DNA of 64,000 bases from Rhodoferax sp. U11-2br (lineage in GTDB: Bacteria; Pseudomonadota; Gammaproteobacteria; Burkholderiales; Burkholderiaceae_C): NCBI RefSeq assembly GCF_018619435.1, contig NZ_JAHFZF010000006.1, positions 1 through 64,000 of the forward strand, written 5' to 3'. Both the position numbers and the translations under genes were made by a program. Under the pieces are notes generated by a model, which saw only the letters and a program-made list of their open reading frames with translations, had not been told where the DNA came from and made no database searches. This document shows, piece by piece, positions 38,718-48,000 of this stretch (within the stretch, counting starts at the first letter, position 1; each line of letters begins with the position of its first letter).

Positions 38718-40202
38718 TCAATAGCCTGCTATTTTGCGCAAACCATCCAGCAGAACTCGCGTTGCTCGGCAATCGTCTTCGTTGTAATCAAGGATGCGCT
38801 GGCGCACCTCTGCGCTTCCAGTCTGCACCCACTGGTCATACCACTCGATAGAGGCCGCACCAGACGGATTGGAATCGCGCCACCGGAATCCCAAGTATTT
38901 GGCCAGTGTTTTTATGGAGCGGTTATTGACCGGCCACTCTGTCTTTGAAACCACGTCGTAGAGCAGATCGACCATCCACTCTTTTAGAAATAGCGCATCC
39001 ACGTCGTCTATGCTGCAGACTTCTGGGTACCGCTCAGCCAATTTTTTCCAAGCCGTACGTTCGTACTTAGAGTAGTAATAGACTCGCGCCGCGCCACCAA
39101 ACCCCATTAGATATTCCCAAGCGCTCCGAAAGGCGACCGCCTCCGCAGCAGGAGTGGGTTCTGAGGCAATGCATGCTATGTAGCGCTCCGTTCCATTCGC
39201 GCCGCCCCTGCGCTCCACAAATCCGTGCAGGTAGCAAATCCCTCGCATGGGATCATCCTCAATATCAAAGAAGACCTCTATCTCGGACAAAGGGAGCTCA
39301 ACCGGTTCACGAAAATAGGGCTTGGCGTCGGGTTGCGTCAACAAAATCGCCCTAGCCCGGTACTTTTGCAGCGTGTCCGGGCCAATTCCAGCAAATGACG
39401 TTTTGGCGCCGCTGATGTAACTCGCAGGGTCGCAAGCGGCAAGAGAAGCAACGTTCGGGAAAGTGGCGAACATCGCATCACGTTTTGCACGTCCCAATTC
39501 AGCAATTAAGGTGAGATCGTCGACCTCGCGCAAAACCTCGTCACATCGTCGACGCCAATGGCAGTGGCCGCATTGCGCAGACAAGGCAGCACGGGACGTT
39601 TCGCTTCGGTCCAGCAGTTGTCGTATGTATTGAAGCGTCTCAAGATACAGCTCCCACCAGGTTGTCTTATTACGCATCCCCTGGGGGGCGGCAAGAGCAT
39701 AGGGAACTTGCTTGTACCCACCATCCAAGATTACAGCGCTCTTGGTACCGTCAGAAAAACTGAGCAGCTCCAGAATGTTCGTGTAATGCGCGACCTGAAC
39801 TGCGTAGTGCTTTTTTAGTTTTCCGGAAGATTCCTCTCCGTCAAAGCCCGAACCCGATTTGATGTCACCAGCGACATATGCATCGCCACGCAGGAACAAG
39901 AGGTCTGGCTCGCCGACCAAGTCACCATGCTGAATCCTGCCCGCATATATCAGCGGCACTCGGTTTCTGATGGCTTCCAGAGTGCGGGTCTCTTTTTCGG
40001 CAGTCTCCAGCGCAAAGAGATTCAGTACACCTTCGCCCATTCTCTCGATAACCTTGAACTCGTGATTCCAACCCTGCTCCCATAACATCTCAAGAAATGG
40101 CGAAGGGTCATCGCGAAGACCAGGATCTTCAAAAACGTCCATGGAAACACGATGCGGACAATGGACCGCGTCATACAGCATACTTCCGGAAATCAACTTC
40201 AT
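38718..40202 (-). CDS. RecB-like nuclease fused to an RNase H-like domain (TM0106 family)
   Basis: 494 residues from the ATG at 40202, with GGGAG 6-10 bp upstream; the longer frame to 40277 crosses the promoter palindrome. The N-terminal part is a Cas4/RecB-type nuclease: GEPDLLFLRGDAYVAGDIKSG holds the D...DxK acids, and an N-terminal Cys (VHCPHRV) with CGHCHWRRRC would hold a 4Fe-4S cluster. The C-terminal part is a DEDD RNase H-like domain: FFDIEDDPMRG (about 290), YYSKYERTAW (about 370), and YNEDDCRATRVLL (about 475). It is 75 bp upstream of the pPIWI-RE genes and the same strand, so may serve that system. Confidence 0.85.
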   Translation of the reverse strand: MKLISGSMLYDAVHCPHRVSMDVFEDPGLRDDPSPFLEMLWEQGWNHEFKVIERMGEGVLNLFALETAEKETRTLEAIRNRVPLIYAGRIQHGDLVGEPDLLFLRGDAYVAGDIKSGSGFDGEESSGKLKKHYAVQVAHYTNILELLSFSDGTKSAVILDGGYKQVPYALAAPQGMRNKTTWWELYLETLQYIRQLLDRSETSRAALSAQCGHCHWRRRCDEVLREVDDLTLIAELGRAKRDAMFATFPNVASLAACDPASYISGAKTSFAGIGPDTLQKYRARAILLTQPDAKPYFREPVELPLSEIEVFFDIEDDPMRGICYLHGFVERRGGANGTERYIACIASEPTPAAEAVAFRSAWEYLMGFGGAARVYYYSKYERTAWKKLAERYPEVCSIDDVDALFLKEWMVDLLYDVVSKTEWPVNNRSIKTLAKYLGFRWRDSNPSGAASIEWYDQWVQTGSAEVRQRILDYNEDDCRATRVLLDGLRKIAGY

Positions 40203-40250
40203 AAGCATCTCCCTGACGGGAATATAGTAAGCTTTTGAAGGGAAAAACCC

Positions 40251-40270
40251 TATCCCCCGTTTGGGGGATA
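40251..40270. promoter_or_regulatory. 8-bp perfect inverted repeat upstream of the RecB-like gene
   Basis: TATCCCCC (40251-40258) and GGGGGATA (40263-40270) around gttt, about 50 bp before the start codon. Position and symmetry suit an operator; the C/G-run form resembles some CsoR-type sites, but I cannot say which protein binds. Confidence 0.5.
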
Positions 40271-40374
40271 TGAACACATACGCAATTCATAACTGCGACG
40301 TGACGGCAGCGCGAAGCTTGTCGAAACCAAACTATTCCTGATGCCTCTCATCCCAACATGAGATGTCAACAGCT

Positions 40375-41397
40375 TCATTGGCGTCTCCAGTCAGAAAACC
40401 CCTCCACAATCTCCGCATAGAACTGTGGCACATCATCAAAATCCTTGATCATGCGGTTATAGCGAACCGCCTTGGCGCGCCAAGCCCCCCTCAGCCTAGG
40501 CTCCAGATCGTCCATCAACCACGCCACCAACTGCATCATGTGGTGACGCTCCAAAAGCGGCCGAGTCTCAATCGGCATACGACCGGGGAGCAGCTCAATA
40601 TCCTCCACCCCCAACTGATGGCAGATGTACTGGCACAGCCCTCGGTTCTGAAATCTCGTGGTCAGCAGCGTTGACAGTTGATGCATAACACGCATCACCC
40701 CCACGTTGACGTCTGTATCGCGCAGATCAAACCCATCCACTATAGAGCGGCACAAACGCACATGCCAGGCCGTGGCTCCTTCGTCATAGGACATGATCGG
40801 TGAAAGCGGCGACTCCCTCAGGTCACAGCCACATGCATGACATGTCGCCATGGAACCTATCTCGAAGGCACTGCCACGCCCCATTTCCATTCGGTGGAAC
40901 ACCACCGCCGAACCACATTGGGGGCAGCGATCATGAAGCATGCGGTTGTGCTTAATGCAAATGGTGTTGAACGATACCCTCCACGCCTTTCGGAAATACG
41001 GCAGAGGGTCATCCGCCAAACATGCGCCACAGAACTGCACGCCATATCCTTCACGCTTGCGGTGGTACATCTTCAAGGTCTGCAGCCAAAACAAAGCCCC
41101 AGATGACTTGAACTTGGGGAAAACACGACCTTCATAGGACCGCAAAGTCGTGCCATATGCGACTTCCAAGGGCGTACCGGTACGTCTACTCAATTCATCC
41201 AACAACCATTCCGGCGCCAAGCGATCCACATCCCGGTTCCACACCTGGTGCCGATTGCCAAATGCCAGGTTGCAAAAGGTCTGAACCTTCAACCCATGGC
41301 CGTAGGCCAAACGCACCAGCCAGGAAGTCAGTAGCTCATCGGGGAGGGGTTTGTACCGAATGGGCCACAACGGTGACGTGAACCCTTTCATTGGCAT
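40375..41397 (-). CDS. tniQ: TniQ/TnsD-type target-selection protein
   Basis: 340 residues from the ATG at 41397 (TTG at 41400 also possible), overlapping the tnsC stop. Residues about 12-150 are the TniQ domain (LPDELLTSWLVRLAYGHGLKVQTFCNLAFG), and zinc ligands are visible in FCGACLAD, KHNRMLHDRCPQCGS and ATCHACGCDL. TniQ proteins bind the target DNA and recruit TnsC. This is a short form; TnsD of Tn7 is about 500 residues. No second intact tniQ is seen. Confidence 0.93.
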   Translation of the reverse strand: MPMKGFTSPLWPIRYKPLPDELLTSWLVRLAYGHGLKVQTFCNLAFGNRHQVWNRDVDRLAPEWLLDELSRRTGTPLEVAYGTTLRSYEGRVFPKFKSSGALFWLQTLKMYHRKREGYGVQFCGACLADDPLPYFRKAWRVSFNTICIKHNRMLHDRCPQCGSAVVFHRMEMGRGSAFEIGSMATCHACGCDLRESPLSPIMSYDEGATAWHVRLCRSIVDGFDLRDTDVNVGVMRVMHQLSTLLTTRFQNRGLCQYICHQLGVEDIELLPGRMPIETRPLLERHHMMQLVAWLMDDLEPRLRGAWRAKAVRYNRMIKDFDDVPQFYAEIVEGFSDWRRQ

Positions 41398-42299
41398 CAA
41401 AGCCGTTGGTATTGTTTCCGTTTGGACGGCGGCACCCAGCGCAGAGATCGGATTTTCTCAAAAGTAATTTGTTCCGTCTTACTGCGGATGGCATCCACGG
41501 CCAGTTCCTTGAACAGGTCGCACATGTCACCCAGCGTACCCTCGCTACGCGTGTGCATTTCCAGCATCATGGCTGGGTCTTTCAGCTTTGAAGGCTTCTT
41601 GAGAGGCGTGCGCAACTCAAGGGTCGCCAGCAACGCGCCGAACTGGTTGTCGGCCCGCCAAAGTGGCAGTACTTCCGGCGAAAACCGGCTGGACATTTGT
41701 GGATCGGTATTGAAGGCGTTGAAGGCGTCTTCGATACCGGCGGCCACGATCACCACCTTGGTTTCATTGCCCAGGCTCTTGAGCGCATTCCTGAAATCCT
41801 TCTGACGATTCAGGCTACCGGCAATGAGATGGTGGATCTCGTCGACGATCAACATCTTGACACCCAGTTGCTTAAACAGCAGCTTGACCTGGGAGTTCTT
41901 ATCTTGCACAGCCGCTGCCGGTTTGTAGGGTGACATCAAAGCGTCAAGGATCCGTGAATAGAAAGCCGACACATCGGGTGTTGGCGGCGACTCCACCATC
42001 AAGACAGGACAAATCGTGGTTTCACCTTCCGGATCCAGATCGGGCGGATGCTGTGCCAAAAATCGCTCCAGGATGGACGTCTTGCCGTTGAATGATGGCG
42101 CCACCAGCAACATATTGGGCATGCGCGTAATACGCGGGTAGTCCAGCAAGTCTTCCATGCGGCTCAGGATTTCTTTGGCGCGGGGATAACCGAGCCAAGT
42201 TCCGGAACGAATCGAATGAATGCGCGCTGCATCAGGCGCATTGACCAGTGCCGCGGCCGCTTCATTGAGATGCGGATAGTCAACTGGTGTGTCCATCAT
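41397..42299 (-). CDS. tnsC: TnsC-type AAA+ ATPase regulator of transposition
   Basis: 300 residues. Walker A reads APSFNGKTS (about 68), Walker B MLIVDEIHHL (about 150), and a sensor-like KVVIVAAGIEDAF follows, typical of TnsC/TniB. TnsC polymerises on target DNA with TniQ and activates TnsA-TnsB. It is in one operon with tnsB (ATGA overlap at 42296-42299) and tniQ. Confidence 0.93.
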   Translation of the reverse strand: MMDTPVDYPHLNEAAAALVNAPDAARIHSIRSGTWLGYPRAKEILSRMEDLLDYPRITRMPNMLLVAPSFNGKTSILERFLAQHPPDLDPEGETTICPVLMVESPPTPDVSAFYSRILDALMSPYKPAAAVQDKNSQVKLLFKQLGVKMLIVDEIHHLIAGSLNRQKDFRNALKSLGNETKVVIVAAGIEDAFNAFNTDPQMSSRFSPEVLPLWRADNQFGALLATLELRTPLKKPSKLKDPAMMLEMHTRSEGTLGDMCDLFKELAVDAIRSKTEQITFEKIRSLRWVPPSKRKQYQRL

Positions 42300-44206
42300 T
42301 CATCATCCAGGGGTTGGACGATGTCTGGATCGTAGCCCCGCACCGCAGGAGGCGGCGTGCCGGGACCAGGTGCACGTGAAACGGTCGGCATTGTTTTCAT
42401 CTTGTCGCCACGCTGCTTGTCATGTTCGGTGCGTCGTTGCTGCTCGCGCCGGGCGGTCTTCGTTTTGGCAGCGGCATCGGCCTCAATGGCACGCTGTTCG
42501 TTGATGATGGCAAAGATGGCTTTTTCGTTTTCTGGTGGTATGCCGCGCTCGGCCCCCCGGCGATGTGCCTCACGGAGTTCCCAAATGCTCACTGGAGGCA
42601 AGCTGGTGTCCCGATAAGGAATGTGAACGTAGCGCCGAGAAAGTTCATCGAAAAAGTACAGTTGACTGATATCACGTGGATCCCGGTGGAACCGGAATTT
42701 CCGCTTGTGCTTGGGAAACTCCGGGTGCGGTGCATTGATCCAGGGCCGCAACACATCATGGTAATAGTGCACGTCATCGATCACCACGCCGTAAGCTTGG
42801 ATCGTGCGCTCGATGTAGGGCGTGAAGTTGATACGCAACACTTCCTCATCCAGACGGCGTGCAGGAAGACCGCGCCCCGGCTTGCTTTTGGTTCCGAGCA
42901 AGCCTTCACGCCACTTTTTCAGCGGTGAGGTGCCAATCCCATCATGTTTGCTGATGTGGTACCTGGCAAAGAAAAGAATGAGCCACTTCTCGATCTCGCT
43001 GAAGGTCATGCACGCATTGCCTTCAGCGTCGTATTGCCCCTTTTCATCGGGCCCGGAAAACGTTGCGCCCTTGACGGTTTTGAGTCCTTGGGTGACCGTG
43101 CCCATCAGACGCTCAATATGGGCGCCATAACGAGGCGTCTTGACCGGTCGCAGATGTATGTCGATGTCGTATTCATTGCAAGCGGCTTTGAGCATGTCGC
43201 CGCGAAACTCGCGGGCGTTGTCCATGTGCAGCGCACCCATGACGCCCCAAAAGGGCCATTCGACATTGGCTAGATCGTGCCGACGGATCCAAGCCTCCTT
43301 TGGCAGGATGGAATGCGCAATGCACATGCCTGCAGACATGGCCGAAGGGGCCTCAAGCGTCAAGAACATTCCCAGGCACACCCGACTATTCACGTCGATG
43401 GCCAAAGTCACCCAGGCCCGGTTGATGGACTTGCGATGCACATCGTCCACGATGATGACGGGCAACAGGGTGTGATCGATTTGCACAATCGACAGCGGCC
43501 AATCAGCATCGGGGATCACACCCTTGATCGGATCATGCCGGTCATGCGCCACAGCGGCACCCTCGCGCCGATGGGTTCGCTCCCGTCCGTCAGTTCGATC
43601 TAGCCGCGCCCGGATAGTGTTGACAGCCGGCAATGGCAAACCGGCGTTGGAACAGCGTCTTCGAATTTCGGTCACCGTCTCAGTGAGAGATTGCTTCTGC
43701 TGCGTGTCGTGAAAGTTCTCCAGCGCATCCTGTATGAGTGCTTCCACCTCTGGAGAAATCCTGCTGCCCGCCTTGCCGCCGCGTTGTCGCGTGTTGGGCA
43801 ACAGGGAAGACAACAGCCCGGTTTGCCGAAAAGCCGCCACCCAACGATAAACCGTCGCCCGGCTCACACCGGCCTTGACCGCAATCTGATCAGCCAGTGC
43901 TTGAGCATGCCGGTAGTGGCTGCCAAGCAGTGGATCGATCCATTGACGTCGGGTTTTCGCAATCTCCCATAGGTCATCAGGCACATCCAACAGCTCGGAC
44001 TCAGTCCTGGGTGCGGGTTCCGATTCACCGATCACCCGAGGCGGACCAATGTCACCGATCTTTAGCAGTACCCGCTCTCCAGATTCAGTGTCCCTGGCCA
44101 ACACCAAGTTGATGTCTGCCAGACTGAGGATGACATAGTCTCTGCCCTCGTTCGTGACCGTGGCACCTTTGTTGATCCAGAGTTGGGGTGGGGCCTGCCT
44201 CTTCAT
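42296..44206 (-). CDS. tnsB: TnsB-type DDE transposase
   Basis: 636 residues from the ATG at 44206, overlapping the tnsA stop; the frame continues to 44512 but inside tnsA. An N-terminal helix-turn-helix region (VKAGVSRATVYRWVAAFRQTG, about 117) precedes the rve integrase core: IVQIDHTLLPVIIVDD (first Asp, about 255), GALHMDNAREF (second Asp, about 330) and HIERLMGTVTQG (Glu, about 368), then a Mu-type C-terminal domain. It binds the end repeats and joins the 3' ends. Confidence 0.96.
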   Translation of the reverse strand: MKRQAPPQLWINKGATVTNEGRDYVILSLADINLVLARDTESGERVLLKIGDIGPPRVIGESEPAPRTESELLDVPDDLWEIAKTRRQWIDPLLGSHYRHAQALADQIAVKAGVSRATVYRWVAAFRQTGLLSSLLPNTRQRGGKAGSRISPEVEALIQDALENFHDTQQKQSLTETVTEIRRRCSNAGLPLPAVNTIRARLDRTDGRERTHRREGAAVAHDRHDPIKGVIPDADWPLSIVQIDHTLLPVIIVDDVHRKSINRAWVTLAIDVNSRVCLGMFLTLEAPSAMSAGMCIAHSILPKEAWIRRHDLANVEWPFWGVMGALHMDNAREFRGDMLKAACNEYDIDIHLRPVKTPRYGAHIERLMGTVTQGLKTVKGATFSGPDEKGQYDAEGNACMTFSEIEKWLILFFARYHISKHDGIGTSPLKKWREGLLGTKSKPGRGLPARRLDEEVLRINFTPYIERTIQAYGVVIDDVHYYHDVLRPWINAPHPEFPKHKRKFRFHRDPRDISQLYFFDELSRRYVHIPYRDTSLPPVSIWELREAHRRGAERGIPPENEKAIFAIINEQRAIEADAAAKTKTARREQQRRTEHDKQRGDKMKTMPTVSRAPGPGTPPPAVRGYDPDIVQPLDDE

Positions 44207-44865
44207 GATTGGGCTCCAATTGAGGTTAACGGAACATCGTTTGTGAACGGCAGATCCAGATTCGTCGCCAGATGCCGGGTCAGCACCATGGACCAGATGA
44301 TGGGCAGCCAATACAACATATCTTCGTCCGTTGAGGACAGGGCGAGCAAAAGTGATTGCGATGAGGTTTCGCCGCCAGCGTCCGCCATTGCATCCAGCAC
44401 CGCCTGGACATCGGCAGCGGACGGCGTGACATTTCGATATTCGCGCAGAAACTTGAGGTTGGCCAGCCTTGGTGTTCGAATGGCATGCTGGTCCACCGTT
44501 ATGAATTCCCAACCCCTTTCTTCTGCGTATTGGCGTGCGGCAGCGAACTTGGGCGCATATTTTTCGGCATGGCGCTCCAGGTCTTCAGAGGTTTTGACCT
44601 CCACCAAACTGGGCTTGCGAACCGCGCCGGTTTCGGCGTCTGGCAGATATTTGACGAGGACGTCAGGCACATAGCCTTTGGGGACACCAGCAACCGGAAT
44701 ACGAACCGGCTGAACTTCAAACGCCTCTACGCCGTCATCAAAGTCCAGAAGCAACAGATAATCTTTCTCAAGCAACGACTCGAAAGCATCCATCTCTTCG
44801 TTCTTTCGGCTGGAGTAGCCGCCTGTGACGAACAGGTAGTTTTTTGGGATTTTTCGGACTGGCAT
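44203..44865 (-). CDS. tnsA: TnsA-type endonuclease
   Basis: 220 residues from the ATG at 44865 (one at 44877 is 4 codons up). A PD-(D/E)XK core is visible: FESLLEKDYLLLLDFDDGV (first Glu), YVPDVLVKYL (Asp, about 70) and SLVEVKTSEDL (ExK, about 87). TnsA cuts the 5' strands at the ends so that TnsB can move the element without a cointegrate. It is the first gene of the transposition operon and begins 77 bp inside the right end, so the end repeats overlap its promoter. Confidence 0.94.
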   Translation of the reverse strand: MPVRKIPKNYLFVTGGYSSRKNEEMDAFESLLEKDYLLLLDFDDGVEAFEVQPVRIPVAGVPKGYVPDVLVKYLPDAETGAVRKPSLVEVKTSEDLERHAEKYAPKFAAARQYAEERGWEFITVDQHAIRTPRLANLKFLREYRNVTPSAADVQAVLDAMADAGGETSSQSLLLALSSTDEDMLYWLPIIWSMVLTRHLATNLDLPFTNDVPLTSIGAQS

Positions 44866-44902
44866 GCAGAACCCCATTCGTAGAATAGTCGTTTAAGAAC
44901 GT

Positions 44903-44941
44903 AGTCTCACTAACTTCTGCATTTTGTCTCAACAACTTCTA
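44903..44941. repeat. Right end of the Tn7-like element: two TnsB-type sites
   Basis: Inverted copies of the left-end motif: AGTCTCACTAACTTCTG (44903-44919) and TGTCTCAACAACTTCTA (44925-44941), spaced 22 bp. They have TGAGAC where the left copies have TGCGAC. AATGA follows at 44942-44946. Confidence 0.85.
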
Positions 44942-44997
44942 AATGAAAGACCGCCAAAATGCCTAATTTTCTCATTTCATGCTGACTGTTCACACCA

Positions 44998-45046
44998 ATT
45001 TTTATAGCTAACCACCCTTTATAAACAAGGGCTAGAGGCCAATTTT
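44998..45046. repeat. Dispersed palindromic repeat, copy 1
   Basis: ATTTTTATAGCTA, a variable centre with CCCTT, then AAGGGCTAGAGGCCAATTTT. Copies recur at 48529-48576, 50140-50188 and 63101-63155, with more divergent ones elsewhere. It ends one base before the start codon of the SNF2 gene. Confidence 0.75.
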
Positions 45047-48000
45047 ATGCCTCACACCGGCGCACCGCAGGGACTCTGGCTCGACCTCGCCTCGCTGGCG
45101 CAGCGTGCGGGTGCCGCGGTGTATGGCCGGGCGCTGGACCTGTACCGCAACCAGAAGGTGCAAAGCCTGAGCATCACCCCCGTCCAGAAACATTGGCTGC
45201 TGGAAGGTGAGGTGCAGGGCACGCAGCACGAGCCCTACCAGGTGGAGGTCGAACTCAGCCTGGGCACAGGTGGCCAGCTGCGCACCTGGGACAGCGACTG
45301 CACCTGCCCGGTGGGTTACCAGTGCAAACACGCGGTGGCGCTGATGATCAAGGCCGCCTACCGGGGCAAACTGCTGCTGGAGAACAGCAACAGCGCCGAT
45401 GCCGCCAGCACCCCGGAACAACGCGAAGCCCAACGCCAGGCTGAGGTGGCGCGCCAACAGGCGGCCGAACAACTGGAGTCCGACAACCAGTTGATCCGCT
45501 GGCTGGGTGAACTGGCCCGCACCGCCAGCCATACCACCAGTGCGCTGCCCACACCGCCCAAACCCAGCCGCTCCGGCGCCCCGGCAGACCGGCCCGAGCA
45601 GTTTTTGTACCTGCTGTCCGTCCTCAACCCGCAAGGCCCCAGCCCACAACTGAGCCTGGAAGTGGTCACCGCCTACCCCAAGGTGGTGGGCGGCTGGTCA
45701 CGCGCCAAGGCAATGAAGTTCCAGCCCGAGCGCGGCCAGCCGATCTACGACCAGGCCAGCGACACCGACCACGACGTGCTGCAGCTCATGCGTGCCATGC
45801 CGGGCAGCTCGGTCCAGTACTACTACAGCTACAGCGCCCGCAACAAAATCACGCCCGAGGGCAAATACGGTGTGCAGATCCTGGAAAAAGCCGCCAGCAC
45901 CGGCCGCCTGTATGTGCTGGTGCCACCGAGCCAACCCGGCGCGCCCGTGGTTTGGGGTGAACCTCTCACCCTGAGCTGGGAGTGGTATGAGGTGGGCCAA
46001 AGCATCAACCACCGCGCCGGTTGGGCCTTGCGCGCCAAACTCGGCGACGGCCAGGCCAAGCTGTGCCTGAACAACCCGCCGCTCTACCTCGACAGCGTCA
46101 ACGGCCGCTGCGGTCTGGTGGACCTGCAGGGCATGAGCCTGGGCCAGATTGCGGTGCTGCTCAAAACCCCGCCACTCAAAGCCGAGTCACTCAAAAAGTA
46201 CCAGCCTGAGTTGATGGCCCAGCTGGGCCCGGTGCCACCGCCGCCGGTGCTGGAGCAACTGCCTACGCTGAAAAACATCACCCCAAAAGCCTGCCTGTAC
46301 CTGCACGCGGTGCCGCCAGACCTGGTGCGTATTGAGGGCCTGATGCTGATGCACCTGAGTTTTGACTACGCCGGTTACCGTGGCTGGTGGGTGGGCCAGG
46401 GCAACACCGTGCTGGTGGACGGCCCGCAAGGCCGCGTCATGCTGCAGCGCGACCCCCAAACTGAGCTCGAAGCCATCGTGCGCCTGCGCGACTGGGGTTT
46501 TGCCAGCCAGGGCCACGGTGGGTTTGGCATCCCCGGCAACACATCACAACAGCGCTGGCTGCAATTGGTCGACAGCGACTACGCCCCGCTGCGCGAGGCC
46601 GGGTTTGAACTCAAACTCGACGACAGCCTGACTCACTGGATCAGCCACGCCAACGCGTTGGACGTGAACATACAAGCGCAGGGTGACGATGAGGCCACCT
46701 CACCCTGGTTTAACCTGAGTTTGGGCATGGAGATCAACGGCCAGCGCCACAACATCCTGCCGCTGCTGCCCACACTGATCAGCACCGCCGCGATGAGTCC
46801 ACGTGATGCGCTCACCGACCTGCCCGATCTACCACCCTTTGTCTACCTGCCCAAGCCCGAAGGCGGCTTCATCCGCCTGCCGACCGACAACCTCAAACCC
46901 TGGCTCGGTGCGCTGCTGGAGTTGGTAGGTGACCACGAGCACGACTTCACGGGCGAGAGCCTCAAACTCTCGCGCCTGGACGCCATGCGCACCACCGCCG
47001 CACTCGGCGAAGGCGCGGTGTGGGACGGCGCCCAACAGCTGCGCGAGCTGGTACAACGCTTGAGTGGCCGCACCGAGTTGCCGCAGGTGGCCATACCAGC
47101 CAGCGTGCAGGCCACGCTGCGCCCCTACCAGCAACAGGGCGTGAACTGGTTGCAGTTTTTGCGCGAATACGGCCTGGCTGGCATCCTGGCCGACGACATG
47201 GGCCTTGGCAAAACATTGCAAACCCTGGCCCACATCCAGATCGAAAAAGACGCTGGTCGCTTGACCTCACCCGCCCTCATCATTGCGCCGGTGAGCCTGA
47301 TGGGCAACTGGCGCCGCGAAGCCGAGCGTTTTTGCCCCGGCCTGCGCTGCCTGGTGATCCACGGCGCGGACCGCCACGAGGTCAGTGGCAGCACCCATGA
47401 CCACGACATCGTCATCGCACCCTATTCGCTGCTGCCGCGTGACCGCGAAGGCTGGTTGCAGGGCCAGTGGCATCTGGTGGTACTGGACGAGGCGCAAAAC
47501 ATCAAAAACGCCGCCACCCAGGCTGCCCAGGTGGTGGCCGAACTCAACACCCGGCACCGGCTGTGCCTCTCTGGCACGCCGATGGAAAACAACCTGGGTG
47601 AGTTATGGAGCCTGTTCCACTTCTTGATGCCGGGGTTTCTGGGCAGCCAGAAACGTTTTACCGAACTGTTTCGCAACCCGATCGAAAAACAGGGTGACCC
47701 CGAAGCACTGCAACAGTTACGCGCCCGTGTCACCCCGTTCATGCTGCGCCGCACCAAGGCGCTGGTGGCACATGAGTTGCCGCCCAAGGTGGAAACCGTG
47801 ATGCGGGTCGAGCTCTCAGGCAAACAAGCCGACCTGTACGAAACCATCCGCTTAGGGATGGAAAAAACCGTGCGAGAGGCGCTGAGCACAAAAGGTTTGG
47901 CCAAGTCACAAATCACCATCCTGGACGCGTTGCTGAAATTGCGCCAGGTCTGCTGCGACCCGCATTTGCTCAAGCTCGACGCTGCCAAAAAAGTCAAAAC

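Larger units (their letters stand above)
10028..44941 (-). mobile_element. Tn7-like transposon (TnsA-TnsB-TnsC-TniQ) with multi-module defence cargo
   Basis: About 34.9 kb between iterated 17-bp repeats of the form (T/C)AGAAGTTNNTGNGACA: three on the left (10029, 10049, 10071) and two inverted on the right (44903-44919, 44925-44941). tnsA, tnsB, tnsC and tniQ lie at the right end and all read away from it, as in Tn7. A 5-bp AATGA occurs at 10023-10027 and 44942-44946 and is a plausible target duplication, with a one-base uncertainty at the left end because the symmetric TTAGAAG would give only ATGA. TnsA plus TnsB implies cut-and-paste movement. The cargo is AT-richer and lacks the dispersed repeats of the host flanks. 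Confidence 0.85.

Noticed and set aside
10038-44877. CRISPR arrays or Cas genes as in CRISPR-associated Tn7 elements
   Set aside because: No regularly spaced repeats and no Cas-like proteins were seen in the cargo.
44950-44961. CGCCAAAATG beyond the right end, matching inverted bases at 10085-10094 inside the left end
   Set aside because: It lies outside the repeats on the right but inside on the left, so it cannot be a terminal inverted repeat; probably chance.
10012-45000. 8-bp CACCAATT direct repeat at 10012-10019 and 44993-45000 as the target duplication
   Set aside because: Too far from the right-end repeats and partly made of the dispersed host repeat; AATGA next to the repeats fits better.
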